DNA from: Ischnura elegans
Lineage: Eukaryota; Arthropoda; Insecta; Odonata; Coenagrionidae
DNA: 64,000 bases
Assembly (NCBI RefSeq): GCF_921293095.1
Contig: NC_060251.1
Coordinates: 102,038,566 to 102,102,565, forward strand
Reading direction: 5' to 3'
The notes below the pieces were generated by a model. The model was not told the DNA's origin. It saw nothing but the letters and a program-made list of their open reading frames with translations, and made no database searches. The translations under genes and the position numbers were made by a program. Positions 1 through 12,436 of this stretch are shown piece by piece. Every line of letters starts with the position of its first letter. The first letter of the stretch is position 1.

Positions 1-3000
1 TATTGCTTGTTTTCCATCTATTGTAACTTCTAGCATGGTTCTAATCGAATGTTCGTGTCGGAGGACATGGCTAACTCAGTTTTCTTTCTTTTATTAAACA
101 TTTTCGGACAAAAGATCGGCCAAGGTTGGATAAAGAAGAAAATTATTGGAAACTAATCCTATGATTGGAACCAGAAAATAAGAACAGACTTCTTCTCGTA
201 ATTACAAAGCGTATAACTTTCTGCTTAAATAGCTGTTTCGTAAAGTGGGTTCATAATTGAAATGGACGAAAAAATAACCCAATAGTATCCGTTATAAGTC
301 GCAAAGATAAATTAAGGCATGAATATTTCTCCTATAAGATATATCACAGAGCCGCGGAATGAGGGGTGAGAGTTAGAACCAGAGAAAGATCACAATGGAA
401 AACTACCCCCTCCCCTTTACTCGACTTTTTTCTGGTTGTAAGATCTTCGTAAAATAACCCACCTGAGATTGCAGCCTCCTTAAATGCTTTATGCATATAT
501 TTAGCTTGATATGTAACTGTAATTTAATGAATATGAAAGAATTTAAAATACGTGATGCACAGTGAATGCTAGCCAGTGATACTTCCCTTTAACATCCAAG
601 CCTTACCTACTAGAATTTGTAATTAGGAAAGGATCTATTTGGCCTAAGAGAAAATTGATACATGAATATGATAACATTAAAAGCATATTATAATCACTTT
701 TTATAGAAATTTGACTAGCAAAATCGATTATGAATGCCCTGACAAGCGTATTCGGCGGCAAAAAGGCGGAAAGGAAACGAAGAGGTCAACCCAGTTCAGT
801 TTACCTCAATAAGAGGCTTTACGTTTGTCTTTTTCGCAATCACTTTTGTCTTCTAAACACAGTCGATTTCATTGAAAATTTTTCAGAACAGTTAAAATAG
901 ATCTAATTTAAAGTTAACCTTTATCTAAAGTAATGAAGGTTACAAAGCGAAAAACCACAAAAAAATTGAAATTCGATACGCTGGAAGAATTTCTAAAAGC
1001 TCCAACATTATAAACCCTGCATAGGCCATGATAAAAACACAATTTTAAAACGAGCATTACGAGAAGAAAACATACTGAACGGAAACGATACGTCTCGATG
1101 AAATCATGAAGCACAGGTAAAATTTTTCCAGAAAGATATCGTGGAACAGCATATATTATGATACACTAAGATATTGTACTGTCCACTTAATTTTCATTTC
1201 ATAAACTCCACCACACGTATTTTGATCAGCTGGCAAGTAGTGTAGTACAAATTGGAGTAACAGATGATGAAAGCAAGTCAAACGAAACACGTGTAGTATA
1301 ATTTGTAAAATTCTAAAATTCGTTACCTTCGGGTATCATTTATTTATGAAGCATGAGATCAAACCGATGACTTCCATATGCAATGTAAGTATAATCAGAT
1401 GATAATTAGTATGGATAAATTGTTGCTCAAGATAAAAATACATTAGTAATTAAAAAACCCTTTCAGTCATTAAGTAGCCATTAGCTATACTTCTATGATT
1501 ATGATTATGACGAAATAGAAACAGAGTATCTAGCGTTTATCTAGCATAGCGGTTATCTATCTAGTAGAAACGGAGTGTCTAGCCCTTGAGACCAATGAAA
1601 AGGGGTTTCCAGAATACGAGGAACATTGGCACCCTTGATCATCGTCCCATACACGGAATCCTTGAATGCTACGAAGACTCCATTGAGATTGGCAAGCCAT
1701 CAGAAACACAGAGATACCCCCTTCCGAGGAATGTTGTACCTGAAAGTCTGCTATACGCCTTGACTACGCTCAGGGATTCCAAAAGGTAATTCTGGGGACG
1801 GGTTGGGCAAACTTCCAACTTGAAGAGTGGTTCAAAAACAACGTATTAGGGTACAGTTACTCCTTGTATTACAAATATACACCCAATACATTGGTTTCGG
1901 TAGCCTTATGACCACTTAAGCTAGTCAAAATAATTATAAGTAACAAATTGTAGAAATAAACTTTATAGATGCAAGAAACGAGGTAATTTCCAACGTAGAA
2001 AGCCATTTTGATAATTAAATGCCACTATCTGAAATATTCTATCACTCTTGCGTTATTTTCCTTCTCTTTTTAAAGTTGATCTTTATTCTTTTTTCTTCTT
2101 CTCGACAGCTATTCTTGGAAATACTTTCACAAGGACTATATTATGGGCCGATCAAAACTCGGCTCCTCTAAAGCTATGCACACCAAAGATTCTAGTCTTG
2201 CGTATGTGGTCTACAAGTACATGGCCTATTTGATTTTTCATAATCATTTGGGGAAGTCCAGGTATCTTTGTGGATTTTTCTTATGAGGATAAATTGTTTT
2301 TATTGTACATTATTTTTTAAATCTTCCCATAAAATTACCAAATATAAACGCCAAAAATCAAATCTAATGCCAATAACTTCATTTAAATTTTGCCTTCTCT
2401 TTCGAATGATAATTTTCAGACTTGATAAAATATTTTATTGGCGAGACAGCGAAATCGCGAGTGACTTTGAGAAACACCATGCCATAAATGTTCACAATTA
2501 TATAGGCTACGTTCTTAAGACTACTTCCAACACGCAGATTACTAAAATTGCTCTTAACTATCACATACGATCATTTCCATTAACTCCTCTAGCTTTGGCA
2601 ACATGAGTTAAATTATGAAATAAGGTTTTTTACCGTAGTCTATTCCAACAAATATGCGTCACTGACTACGCATAAGTTATCGCTAAAGTTGAAAAAAAGG
2701 AATAAACGTTATAATATGTAAATTATATAATATTTATATATAATACACAACCTATTTGTAAAAGAATAACGTATATTTATGATTACCGTAACCTATCATT
2801 CAACCAACCACCAAGCATCAATTCGCAGACGCAAGGAAAAAGAAAGGCATTATTATAACAAAGAATGCAGGTACTCCCACAAAGTCATCTTTTGCCAACA
2901 AATAAGTTGATTTCCAGCCCCTCCCTACATGTTACATACATGGTGTTTGTTTCGATTACGTAAAAACAACCTGTCTCGTTGGGTAATTTAATCCGCGCGT

Positions 3001-4260
3001 TGGCCTCAGACGCACGTGTGTGAAGGATCGCGTCTTTATAACACACGCTGTAATGAGCGTAAGGTAAGCTAGCGTTCAGCGTAGACTAGCATGGAAACAG
3101 ACGCTCGAATATGATTTACTATTTAGCACTGTACGTCTCCTTTATTTCATTTATCCACTTTTTCAGCTCAACATCGGCCTATCTCTCTCCACCCTATCTA
3201 CTTAACCTATACTCTTCCGGATAGTAAAAATAACTGCACTGGTGCGATACGCTGATAGATATTGATAGTATTATACCAAGTAACCGAGGGTAAGGATAGT
3301 TTTATATAATAGTCGTTTTAACCATCCCTCCGGGCTTACGTGGAATGAGATTCCGAATTATTTCATGAATAAGAATTTCCCAATCGAAAAGATATTAATA
3401 GCATGCCAGACGTCTCATTTTGGGTTTCTTTACTTATTAGTGCATCGAGAAACCAAATGCTGGAGTAAAATCGTCAAATACACATAATTTCCGAGCAAAG
3501 TTTTACTTAAATATTCGAATGAATTCAATGAGATATTGCTCATGAACTTTATGGAAAAATACTTTTTTCGCAGCTCCTGAGCTCTGAATCAATCTTCATT
3601 GGAAATTATTTCCTCGATAAAATGCGATTCTAATTCGGTCGATGACATCGGTGGAATAAGGTAGAACACAGAGGACCCAAAACCATTCTTATGATAGAAT
3701 GCATCAAGAATGCAACTTGAATATCAACGGAGAGAAAATCAATACTTAAGAATGCTGAAGAGAAAATCTGAAAGGGGAAATCACCTACACTACGACATGA
3801 TAGCCAACCGGCGCATTGGGTCAGATAAAAACCGTGCTCTGCCGACTGCCAATTATAAATGCTACCTTAAAATAGATTCCTTCACGCATACACTTCAAAA
3901 TTGAATTAATACAAAACTGTTTTCACATAGGCTTTTTCGGCTATGCTGATCTTCGCATCGAAAACAAATTACAAGCCTCTTCTAACTGATATGCTCCTAA
4001 GAGGGTCCGGGCTCCGAATACTGACGCACATAGTGGACGAGTTGATACCAAACAGTGCTCTGTTATATGAAGGGTTAAATCACTCGGTACGAAATAGCAA
4101 GCTTCACGGTTTACGTCCCAGCTATAATAGAAGTGCTGCTCAAGAAATTATCCAGAAAATGCTGAGGAGCTGAGAGGTTAAAGCATTTTCTTTCGTTATT
4201 TTCCGAATTCTCATTTATTCTAGGACTATTTTTGAATTCATATTAGCACTAGTTATTTAA
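1..4260. other. AT-rich non-coding stretch, no gene recognised
   Basis: Only short open frames (under about 115 codons) are present. None shows a recognisable domain, splice-supported exon or conserved motif. The stretch at 1518-1800 is somewhat less AT-rich and repeats TATCTAG-like words, and contains a 67-codon frame starting at 1586, which I cannot identify. Intergenic or intronic sequence is the most likely reading. Confidence 0.5.
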
Positions 4261-4293
4261 AACTTACCGTTTCTAATGTTACAACACTTTGTT

Positions 4294-4350
4294 CTATTAT
4301 TATTACTATTATTATTTTATTATTTTTATTATTATTATTAATATTATTAC
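4294..4350. repeat. ATT-rich microsatellite
   Basis: An imperfect run of ATT/TTA trinucleotides interrupted by single-base changes. It is a simple-sequence repeat with no sign of coding use. Confidence 0.85.
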
Positions 4351-5757
4351 ACATTGCTGCAAGTAGAGTATTGCCTGGTGGTAGCATTAGATGTACATGA
4401 ATAACAAATGCGTACATACAAAGTTTCTATCTATCTAATACAAGTTTAGAAACAGAATAGACACCCATGGTAAAAATAATACACTAGTTCTAATCTCATA
4501 CTACTAAGAATTTAACATTGTCCCAATAAACCAATTCATCTGAGTATTATTAACGCAACTATATCACCACGTTCTCGTATATAGCTTAATTTTACTTCAA
4601 TCAATACATTCGTGTGTTAATAACTCAGAGAGCAGCCCAGTGACGAAGCAAAACTTTATTTTTACCATAATTCTTAAGAATGATCATTAAATTATTATTA
4701 AAAGGAATAGATATTCAAGCAATGATCGATACTTTTCGTATTCTACACCAAATTTCGCCGAAAGAATGGACGTAACAAGGCGGAATTTCCGATAGAAAGG
4801 AGGAGGAGAAGCATATTTTTGTGACCGTTATTAAATTAAATAAGAAGACCGCCGATTAAAATAAATAAAAAGAGCGAGATAGTAAATTTTCATGAAAAAG
4901 GCCCGTTCACCCGTCTCTCGGACTAAGCTCCACAACGACAGCTGATAAGTCGTCACACTAATGATATATTCCCGTCTGAACGAGACCCATAGCAATAAAT
5001 AAAATAGCATCGTCTGGAGCGTCATGAAGATGTACTCGAGTCAGCGTTTTCATTTCCCTTTAATCTGGACCTCGCTTTGAACTTGAGACGATATCTCGTA
5101 TGACTTCACCCCCACGCGCAGCGGGTCAAACTCGGATGCTGCTTCATCTCTCAGTGTGGAGCCGAATGAAAAACTACTTGTTGATGCTGGAGCCCGATAC
5201 AGAAAGTGGAATTTCATGACACGGAAAATAGAGTTCCGCACATCTCGGGGATCAGACATACATCTTCTTCCTGTGGATTCTCGTAGCGCGCAAAACCTAA
5301 TGGAATTTTATGCACTGACTAAAATGAGGCAAGGAACTACTGAATACTTCTGAAAAATGGATGCGACGTTGTGCATGACAAAAAAAGTATTTTGAGCAAT
5401 ATTCTACTAAATAAACATGTTTCAATACAAATGCACAGCCTTCAATCGATGGGTATCTCAACGTACTAGTCACCACCATGAATCATCAAAATCACCTAAA
5501 TATTATTTATTTCTTATTCACTATGTTGATACAGGCTAAGCAGTTGAAACGCAAGCTAAAGGAAAAACCGCCAATGTAATTGTAATCCAAGCTTTTTACG
5601 TCTTCGTCACGCTGAACCCAGGGTTTTTCAAGGAGAATGCAAGACGGCTATTTTGTAGACGAAAGCCAATAATTGTAGGATGAAATCAAATAAGATATAA
5701 CGCTCCCCTAAAATGTATTTATGAGCGTCTTTGCAAATACACACTGAGGCCTAGTTA
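4351..5757. other. Non-coding, nothing recognised
   Basis: No domain, RNA gene or clear repeat is visible. The short frames at 5050-5353 overlap on both strands and look like chance. Confidence 0.45.
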
Positions 5758-6010
5758 TTTTTCAATCCAAAATTAAACTCAAATAATTTGATACCAAACA
5801 TTAAAGAAACATCAGCTCCAAAATTTTATAGGTAAGTTCAGTCTCTCCTTCAAACCCTTCAAGCATAAGCATGTTAGAATCCTAGTCAGGAAATTCCTTT
5901 TAAATAGAGAAGGATTCGGCAACCTTATCTCGCCAACACGATTCAAGTGGGGTTGCTACGACTTCGTCGAGCGCAATTATTTTTAGGTATCCCTCCGGTT
6001 AATGAGGGGT
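5758..6010 (+). repeat. Diverged direct repeat, copy A
   Basis: This copy shares an ordered series of blocks with 6560-6790. The blocks run from TCAATCCAAAAT through ACATCAGCTC, AAAATTTTATAGGTAAGTTCAG and CAACCTTATC to ATTATTTTTAGGTATCCC. The spacing is similar with small indels, so the two segments are an old duplication or two copies of one dispersed element. No coding potential is seen. The conserved TAGGTAAGT core resembles a splice donor, but no exon flanks it. Confidence 0.75.
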
Positions 6011-6559
6011 TTTGATGAACTGTTCTGTGAATTAATCCATCTGCCATCCCTCCTCATTCCTGGAACTTCCCTCTTCAATCCCTAATAAGGTTTATTCCCT
6101 TTCTTCTATCTACAAAGCCTATTTCTCTTTCCTCTGCAACGGTTTTAACATCCCCTTCCCGCTCATTACTCGCTCCATCCAAACTCTTGGTCTATCCATA
6201 GAAATCACCTCTCCTCGCCAACCATAACCAGCACTTAGTCGCTTTTCTTCCTCTCCGTCCATTTCACCTTCTCCAATCTCCTCCAACACCGCATCTGGAG
6301 CGCAAATGTCTGCCAGAAACTTTTTTGTGCGCCCCGAAAAACGATTTTTTCCATTAATATCATCACTTCAGTGGATGAAGATACTGATTGAGGGATTTTA
6401 ATGCAATTTAAATGTAGGACATACATCATTAACAAGTAGATTAATACCTGATAACCTTTCGTGAATGTATTGAAAGAAACCTGCGCATATTTTCACGTTT
6501 TCATAGTTTAATCATTGAAATCGGTTTCATCAATGATATCGCATCAGCCCTTGATTCTT

Positions 6560-6790
6560 CCTCAATCCAAAATCAGACGAAATTAATTAGTCACTAAAAA
6601 TTAAAGAAAAAACATCAGCTCTAAAATTTTATAGGTAAGTTCAGCCTCTCATCAATAGCCTTCACGCATAAGTTCTGTTTAGCCTTCTTGCCAGAGAATG
6701 ATTCAGCAACCTTATCGCCCCAAAGCGAAACAAGTGAAGTTGGCGTGTTATTATTTTTAGGTATCCCACTGATTAATTTAGGTTTACATG
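6560..6790 (+). repeat. Diverged direct repeat, copy B
   Basis: The partner of 5758-6010, in the same orientation and about 0.8 kb downstream. Conserved blocks alternate with diverged spacers. There are no terminal inverted repeats or target-site duplications, so the mechanism is unclear. Confidence 0.75.
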
Positions 6791-8370
6791 GACCGATTAC
6801 CAGGATGACCGAAATAAATAATGGAAAATAGTTTTGCGGGCAAAATGAAATAGTTTCGTATGCAAAATGTGACGCACGGGTAGATGATCTCTGGAATAGC
6901 GTTATTTTTTCTCTCTTAATACACTTTCAGTGAGTTAATAGAAATTCCAACGTGAACCAAATGCGGTCAGAGTCAGCTGCAGAGCGTCCTGTTTCCACGC
7001 GCACATCGCTAACCCCCAGGCCATTATTTACCCCTAAGGTGACGATTATTCAGGGTAACGCAAGCTCCACGTTCGTATACGACAGGAGTTCAAATCAGCG
7101 GCGCGTGGAACGTAGAATATTATTCTCTGAAAGCCTCGGGCGAGGAGAACCAGAGGAACTCGCAGGAATTGCCAATGGTTTTAATAATTGGAGAATTCAT
7201 CGGTAGAATTAAAAAATATCAAACAATTATTATGGTTTGCTGTTATTCCTCATTATAAGTTGATCGATCAACCACCTTATACTCTAGCAGCTGATTCTTT
7301 AGATTTCCGTGATCAATTCATCGCAGATGATAAACCCGTACGTTTAAAATTAAAATATAAGAAAATTCACGAACGCAAAAATTGGTACACAATAGCGGTC
7401 AACATAGCCAGCAGCAACAAACACCATCACCCAAGTTCTCTTCAATGCTAGTAGAAGAATATAAAGCCGGAATCATTCATATTCCTGCAAATCATGATTT
7501 CCATTCGCCTTAACATAATGCAAGTCGTTTGCAGTGACCTACGTTAACATTGGAAAGGTGTGCAACACGACCATTTCGCACCATTACCTTTCAGTTGATG
7601 TGAATTGTAAAATAAGTGCTCTTAATATACTTTTATGGATAATTTCAATACCGAATGTAAAATTACAACAAAAATTTAGTATAAAATTTATTACCACATT
7701 CGATTTGATTACCAGAATAATTTACCAGAGATTCGACTGTTATAGGAAAATTTTCGTTGTCGCATGGAGAACTTCCAGGGAAAGGTTCAGAGAGAAAATT
7801 TCGGTATAACGGACGAAAAAGTATGTAAGATTTTCTCATAAAGTCATTACCAACAAATATCCCTCTGTAAACTCATTAATGCTAAACTCGATGTGAATTT
7901 CGATTTCCACAAACATCATCGGATGGTGAAAGACGACATCACGTGATTATTACCTCAAAAATGGGGCTTATATAGCCGGAAAGGGGCCAGCTGCCGGTGC
8001 GTATATACACCACCTCTTCAGCGGCGAGGACTGTGCGCTAAATGCGCACGCAGGGAAATAATGAGGTCCCTATACACAACCTTTCCAGTGTGAGTGAAGG
8101 AGGAGGAGAAAGACAGGCTTCTTGTGAGCGCGTGCCAAGCACACTTAAACTATAAAGACTAAACCTAGCCGACATCGGAAGTCGGGAATGGCCCTGATTA
8201 GCCCAAAACGTTTGAAAGTATACAATTCACAATTTTTATTGAATTTTCGCAATTTTATAATTTTTTTGTTTTATTGTCAAGCCTTTTCTTAGTTTTATAA
8301 TTTTTATTCATGATTTTTCATCATTTTTTCTTTTATTTCGCACTAACAACCATGCCCTGGAAAAAGTAAA
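6791..8370. other. Non-coding, nothing recognised
   Basis: Small frames near 6952-7451 and 7534-7809 have no recognisable domains. A GC-richer patch at 7970-8160 contains TATATA and CpG words, but no exon follows it. No RNA gene is seen. Confidence 0.4.
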
Positions 8371-8447
8371 TTTACCCAGGCGGGACTAGAACCCACGACC
8401 TCTTGTTTGGTAGGCGAGGACTTTAACCCGCCGCCACGGAGGCCGGC
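8371..8447 (-). repeat. tRNA-derived SINE head (family S, copy 1)
   Basis: Read on the minus strand, this has a box A-like TGGCGGCGGGTTAAAGTCC and a box B-like GGGTTCTAGTCCCGCC, followed by TGGGTA. It matches the segments at 26282-26359 and 40615-40760, so the three form one tRNA-derived SINE family. It is not a functional tRNA because it lacks a pairing acceptor stem. No protein is encoded. Confidence 0.75.
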
Positions 8448-9638
8448 AATGTCATATATATTCTGTCTATTTATATTCATAATGACATAAAAAAATTCTG
8501 CTTTCGTTTTCTAATCTTCCAGATGGGTGATCGGGCCTCATCTTTCAAATAAAACAGAAGCCTGACTTTCACGAAGTAAGCAGTTCCGCAGCTCCACCAC
8601 CACGGCGTCGCGGGTGTTTAATGAAAACGCGAAACGAGGTCGAAACCTTAAAGAGCCGGAAACCCAGGTCAGATATCGTGGAAGGAAAAGAACGAAGAGG
8701 AGAAGAAAGTCAGGAACCCTTATGGGAGAAAGATAAAAAGGTTGAGAGAGGCAAGAGGAAGTGCGATGGAAGAGATCCCCGAAAAATCCCATTAAAAAGA
8801 GGAGTGCGAAAAAAAGATACGGATGAATGAGTTGATAGGAGGAGAGGAAGCGAGGGATGATAAGAGAAAAGAAATAGAGAAAGAACAGGCACGCACTCGA
8901 ACCTTCACTTGTTATCAACAGCAGGCTTAAAGGGCGAGTCAGTGCGGGGCCACGCAAGAGATGGGAAAGTGGAAGATCTCCGTGTCAACAATCAACGCGT
9001 TGCCGAGGGGAAAGGCGGAAGGGGAGGGCAAGGGGGGGGGAAGTTCTTCACCCACTCTCCCTCCCACAAAGGAATCCTACCACCGATTCGCCCAGACACT
9101 GAGGCCTTTGTCCCAGGGAGTCTCCCAGTTGCGATAAGGGGGGGTCCTACTTCAAAGCCGACACCTAAAGGCCTTCGTCTCCAACAGGATACCTGCCCGA
9201 CATCGGTCGACTCCTCCATCGCTAAGGAAGGGTTTCCTGACTAGAAGTGCACGTGCGTACCACTTGTGCGGTAAGGGTAGTGTAAACAATTTCTGATAAT
9301 AACCTCAAGAAACAATGAGAGTCGCGTGATAATTGATAGCCATTCTTTTTGACAGCGCAAGACAAACGAAAGGGGGAGCATTAAAATTAGTGTTGCATCG
9401 TCATCCAGTTCTGAGCTATCCTGAAAACTTCAGAGTACTAGTTAATCAGGTAGAGGTAGAAATTTGAGTTGTAATATTTATCCCAGAAGGACAAACAAGA
9501 ATGCGAGTATAATAAAACGTGGTAAAATAATGGCGTTCGGTTGAACGAGCCTTCGCTCCCGATGTTTCGCCGAAAGCACTTATTAATTGCTTTAACGATT
9601 TGTGTGTAAATTGTATTTTTGAAGTTACAGAACGTGTC
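8448..9638. other. Purine-biased, low-complexity stretch with an unrecognised open frame
   Basis: From about 8620 to 9060 the plus strand is rich in GA and GGAG runs, ending in a G9 tract near 9033. A 111-codon plus-strand frame (8909-9244) runs through it into a more complex C-terminal part rich in Pro, Thr and Ser. I do not recognise it, and overlapping open frames on the minus strand suggest that composition alone keeps the frame open. No splice-consistent neighbour was found. A real exon at 9060-9244 cannot be excluded. Confidence 0.3.
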
Positions 9639-9812
9639 GTCAAACCCGGTTTTCTTCGTGAGTACCTTTCCCGAACAAGTGTGTTTGCAATTTGTGTCAA
9701 CTAAATTTGTGAATTAACAGTAGATACCTGTCATCGCACCCAATTTTCTTCATGAGAACTTATTCTGGGCCTTTGTCTTTAATATTTGTGTTCACTTGAT
9801 ATGATGAATTAA
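9639..9812 (+). repeat. Tandem duplication, period about 100 bp
   Basis: Two adjacent diverged units (about 9639-9714 and 9739-9811). Each begins CCCRRTTTTCTTCRTGAG, passes through a T/G-rich AATTTGTGTYMACT block, and ends GATGAATTA or GTGAATTA. No coding role is visible. Confidence 0.6.
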
Positions 9813-9824
9813 AAGGAAACGTTA

Positions 9825-10160
9825 AAGTAGGCTGGTGGCGTATTGAAGCCACAGCACAAAAAATAAACAGGAAAATACCATTATTTCATTAACTTTCCCG
9901 ATAAAATTAAAAGACGTTTTGCCAACATTCGATTCAATAAAAAATCGCTATTCCTTATGCTTATCACTTTTAATACATTATCTATGCCAAAGTGCGACCT
10001 CCGGGGCCAAGCGGCGAAAGAAAATTCCATGGGCTTGAATAGACATTCCATTTTAAAAATCATACTGCTGGGGAAGAAATTCCCGTCCGGTAGTACGCGA
10101 ACTACTTGCACGGTAAGGAAAGGCTGGTGGCATATTAAAGTAACAGCACAAAGAACAGTA
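9825..10160 (+). repeat. Short direct repeat pair
   Basis: A 30-odd-bp block AGGCTGGTGGCGTATTGAAG near 9829, followed by CACAGCACAAA, recurs near 10121 as AGGCTGGTGGCATATTAAAG with ACAGCACAAA. The sequence between them is not obviously repeated. It may be the remnant of a dispersed element. Confidence 0.55.
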
Positions 10161-12090
10161 TTAGCCGTTACATGATTGAATCCGTATATCCAGATCCGAT
10201 GGAACAAATAAGCGCTCTAGCTCTACGAATGGAAATTATTTCATCAATTTTTCATAGCAGCATCAACAGGCGACGAACTTACTTACAATTCAAGTGCATC
10301 CTTCCTTTAAAAATGACTTTGAAATTATGCATTAATAAGTTTCGTTCACAACAGCTTTTACTTTTACTGAGGTAACTTAGCGCTACTATGGAGTTAAAAC
10401 TTGAGATGAACGTCCGCTAATTGACTCGAGTCGAGATAGTCACTATTTGAGAAAATGACAAATCTATCTTAAATTTTGAAAGATATTAACTGCCTATAGA
10501 CAACCATATAAAGAAAAAAAGCTCCGTTTAAATAGATTCTAAGGCTGATACACGATATGAGCTTTACTTTTTGATATATATCAGTCATCATCCTGAGTGG
10601 TAAGTCAAATTACGTTAAGGTATATGCTGTCAACGCAACTGTAGCCTTCCATCCAAGTACTTTAAATTACAGCCAAATATTTGATGCCAAGATATTAAAG
10701 AGAACATTTGCGACCCTAGTCAATGTTATGTCACAGGGGTGGCATGTTTTATCTAGAGAGTGGCAAGCTGAAGTCTAAAGTTCCCTCAGCTATCGCCCCC
10801 ATAAATAGAGTCATTACTGGCGCGTTACACCGCGCGAATTTGCGAAGTCAAAAGCGGCACTTAAAGCTTTCCCGCTATGGTATATAATGGTATGAGCGTT
10901 TTGTCTATGCTCGATCACAATCTGCCTGGCTCCAGCACAGCTCGCTATGAGTTCGTTATTGGCGATTTTGATTTTCAATTACGCTATACACAAAGAAAGC
11001 AATCACCCATGACCTTATCTAGCCCCTCCATCCTGAACTTCCAACTAGAATGGAAAAGTTGACGAATTCAATGGATAATCATTAATTACAGCCCACGACA
11101 TTAATTAAGTATATAAAGGGGAAAGGTGTTTCGTAACTATTTCCAACGTACATTCTACGAATGGCAAAAAATTATAATGATGAAGGTGTTCCATCGGAGA
11201 AGAATAAATAAAAGTATAAGCATCTACCTACACGACCCTGCATGTAAAAAAGAAACCTTGTAAGAAGCAAAGTTTATGATAAAAGCTGTGAGATTGGCAA
11301 ATGGTCTACTTTGTCATATGATTAAATGCATGCATATAAAACCCAAAGCAAAATTAAAAATGTAAGAAGCCACTCGAGGGGAAAATCTACGTTCTAGCAT
11401 ATAAAAATTGAGTTTTAACGTTTGCCGTCACTAAGACGACCATTATAGTTCAAATTTTTACCGGGAAAGTGCATTCGTGAACGATAGGAAAAACATAGAC
11501 TTTAATTGAAAGGATACTAATTTTGAAAATCCAGTTCCATCAGCTCCGACAGCAAATTTCAAATAGTAAATATAATGTATTTGAGTAACTGGCTGATAGT
11601 ATATTTATTTAGATACTACGTGTTTCATAAACTCCATTTTTTCCCAAACAATTCTGTTGCTTTGAAATTTTTACGAATCCGTAAATCCAACTGAAATTCT
11701 AGCTGCACGAAAAATAAGCTGAAGAATTGGCGTATTAGACTATTATCCCTCTTTTGATGTTGCCTTGCAAGCTGGCAGACCGCCATTGCATTCCAAACGC
11801 TCTCCTTGGTTAAGAATGGTTTCAAAGAAGCGTTCTCCGCAGGAATCCGATGTACACGGAATGCATACTATACGAATACAAACATCCTCAGTGGAAGGAT
11901 TTTAAAGATAATTCAACCGCCTCAAAGAAAGGAATGTGCGCGTCATACTTTCAGAGGCGAAAAGTATCGATCCAAAAAAAAGGGCAGAAAATTCAATGCC
12001 GCCACCAAAATCGAGCAACTTCGATTTCTGTAAATGTTTTACTCATGATGATATAAAATAGGTTAGCAACCAATGCCTGTTCAGATAGAG
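10161..12090. other. Non-coding, nothing recognised
   Basis: AT-rich sequence with scattered short frames on both strands. No domain, RNA gene or clear repeat is seen. Confidence 0.4.
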
Positions 12091-12097
12091 TCCTATA

Positions 12098-12353
12098 TCG
12101 ATGGCAAAGTTCTAACAACACGTTTCTCAAAACTAGCAACTTTTCAGCAGAACAAAAGAAACGATTTATATTTGTAATTGTACATTGAAGTCAAAAACAA
12201 AAGTTTCAATAAACTGAAAAAGAAGCATACATTTACAGACAAAGAGTTGTTTTGTTGCTTGAATTTTATTTTTTAATTTAATTACACTTTGTTTAAGATA
12301 CCAGTCTCAAACCGGCCAAATTTTGAGATCGTGTTGTTAGAACTTAGCCATCG
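12098..12353. repeat. Small inverted repeat
   Basis: CGATGGCAAAGTTCTAACAA at 12098 is the near-complement of TTGTTAGAACTTAGCCATCG ending at 12353, and further weaker pairing extends inward. The arms flank about 200 bp of AT-rich sequence. It resembles a decayed foldback element next to the much larger inverted repeat that starts at 12437. Confidence 0.6.
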
Positions 12354-12436
12354 ATATGAATTAAATATGTACACAATTTATATTCAAAAACCCATGCAAC
12401 TAACTTTGTCTAAAGAAATTTGTGGAAGTGGAAAAC

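Noticed and set aside
8538-8957. 139-codon minus-strand frame
   Set aside because: Leu-, Phe- and Ser-rich translation of a purine-biased low-complexity region, with competing open frames on both strands. No recognisable domain.
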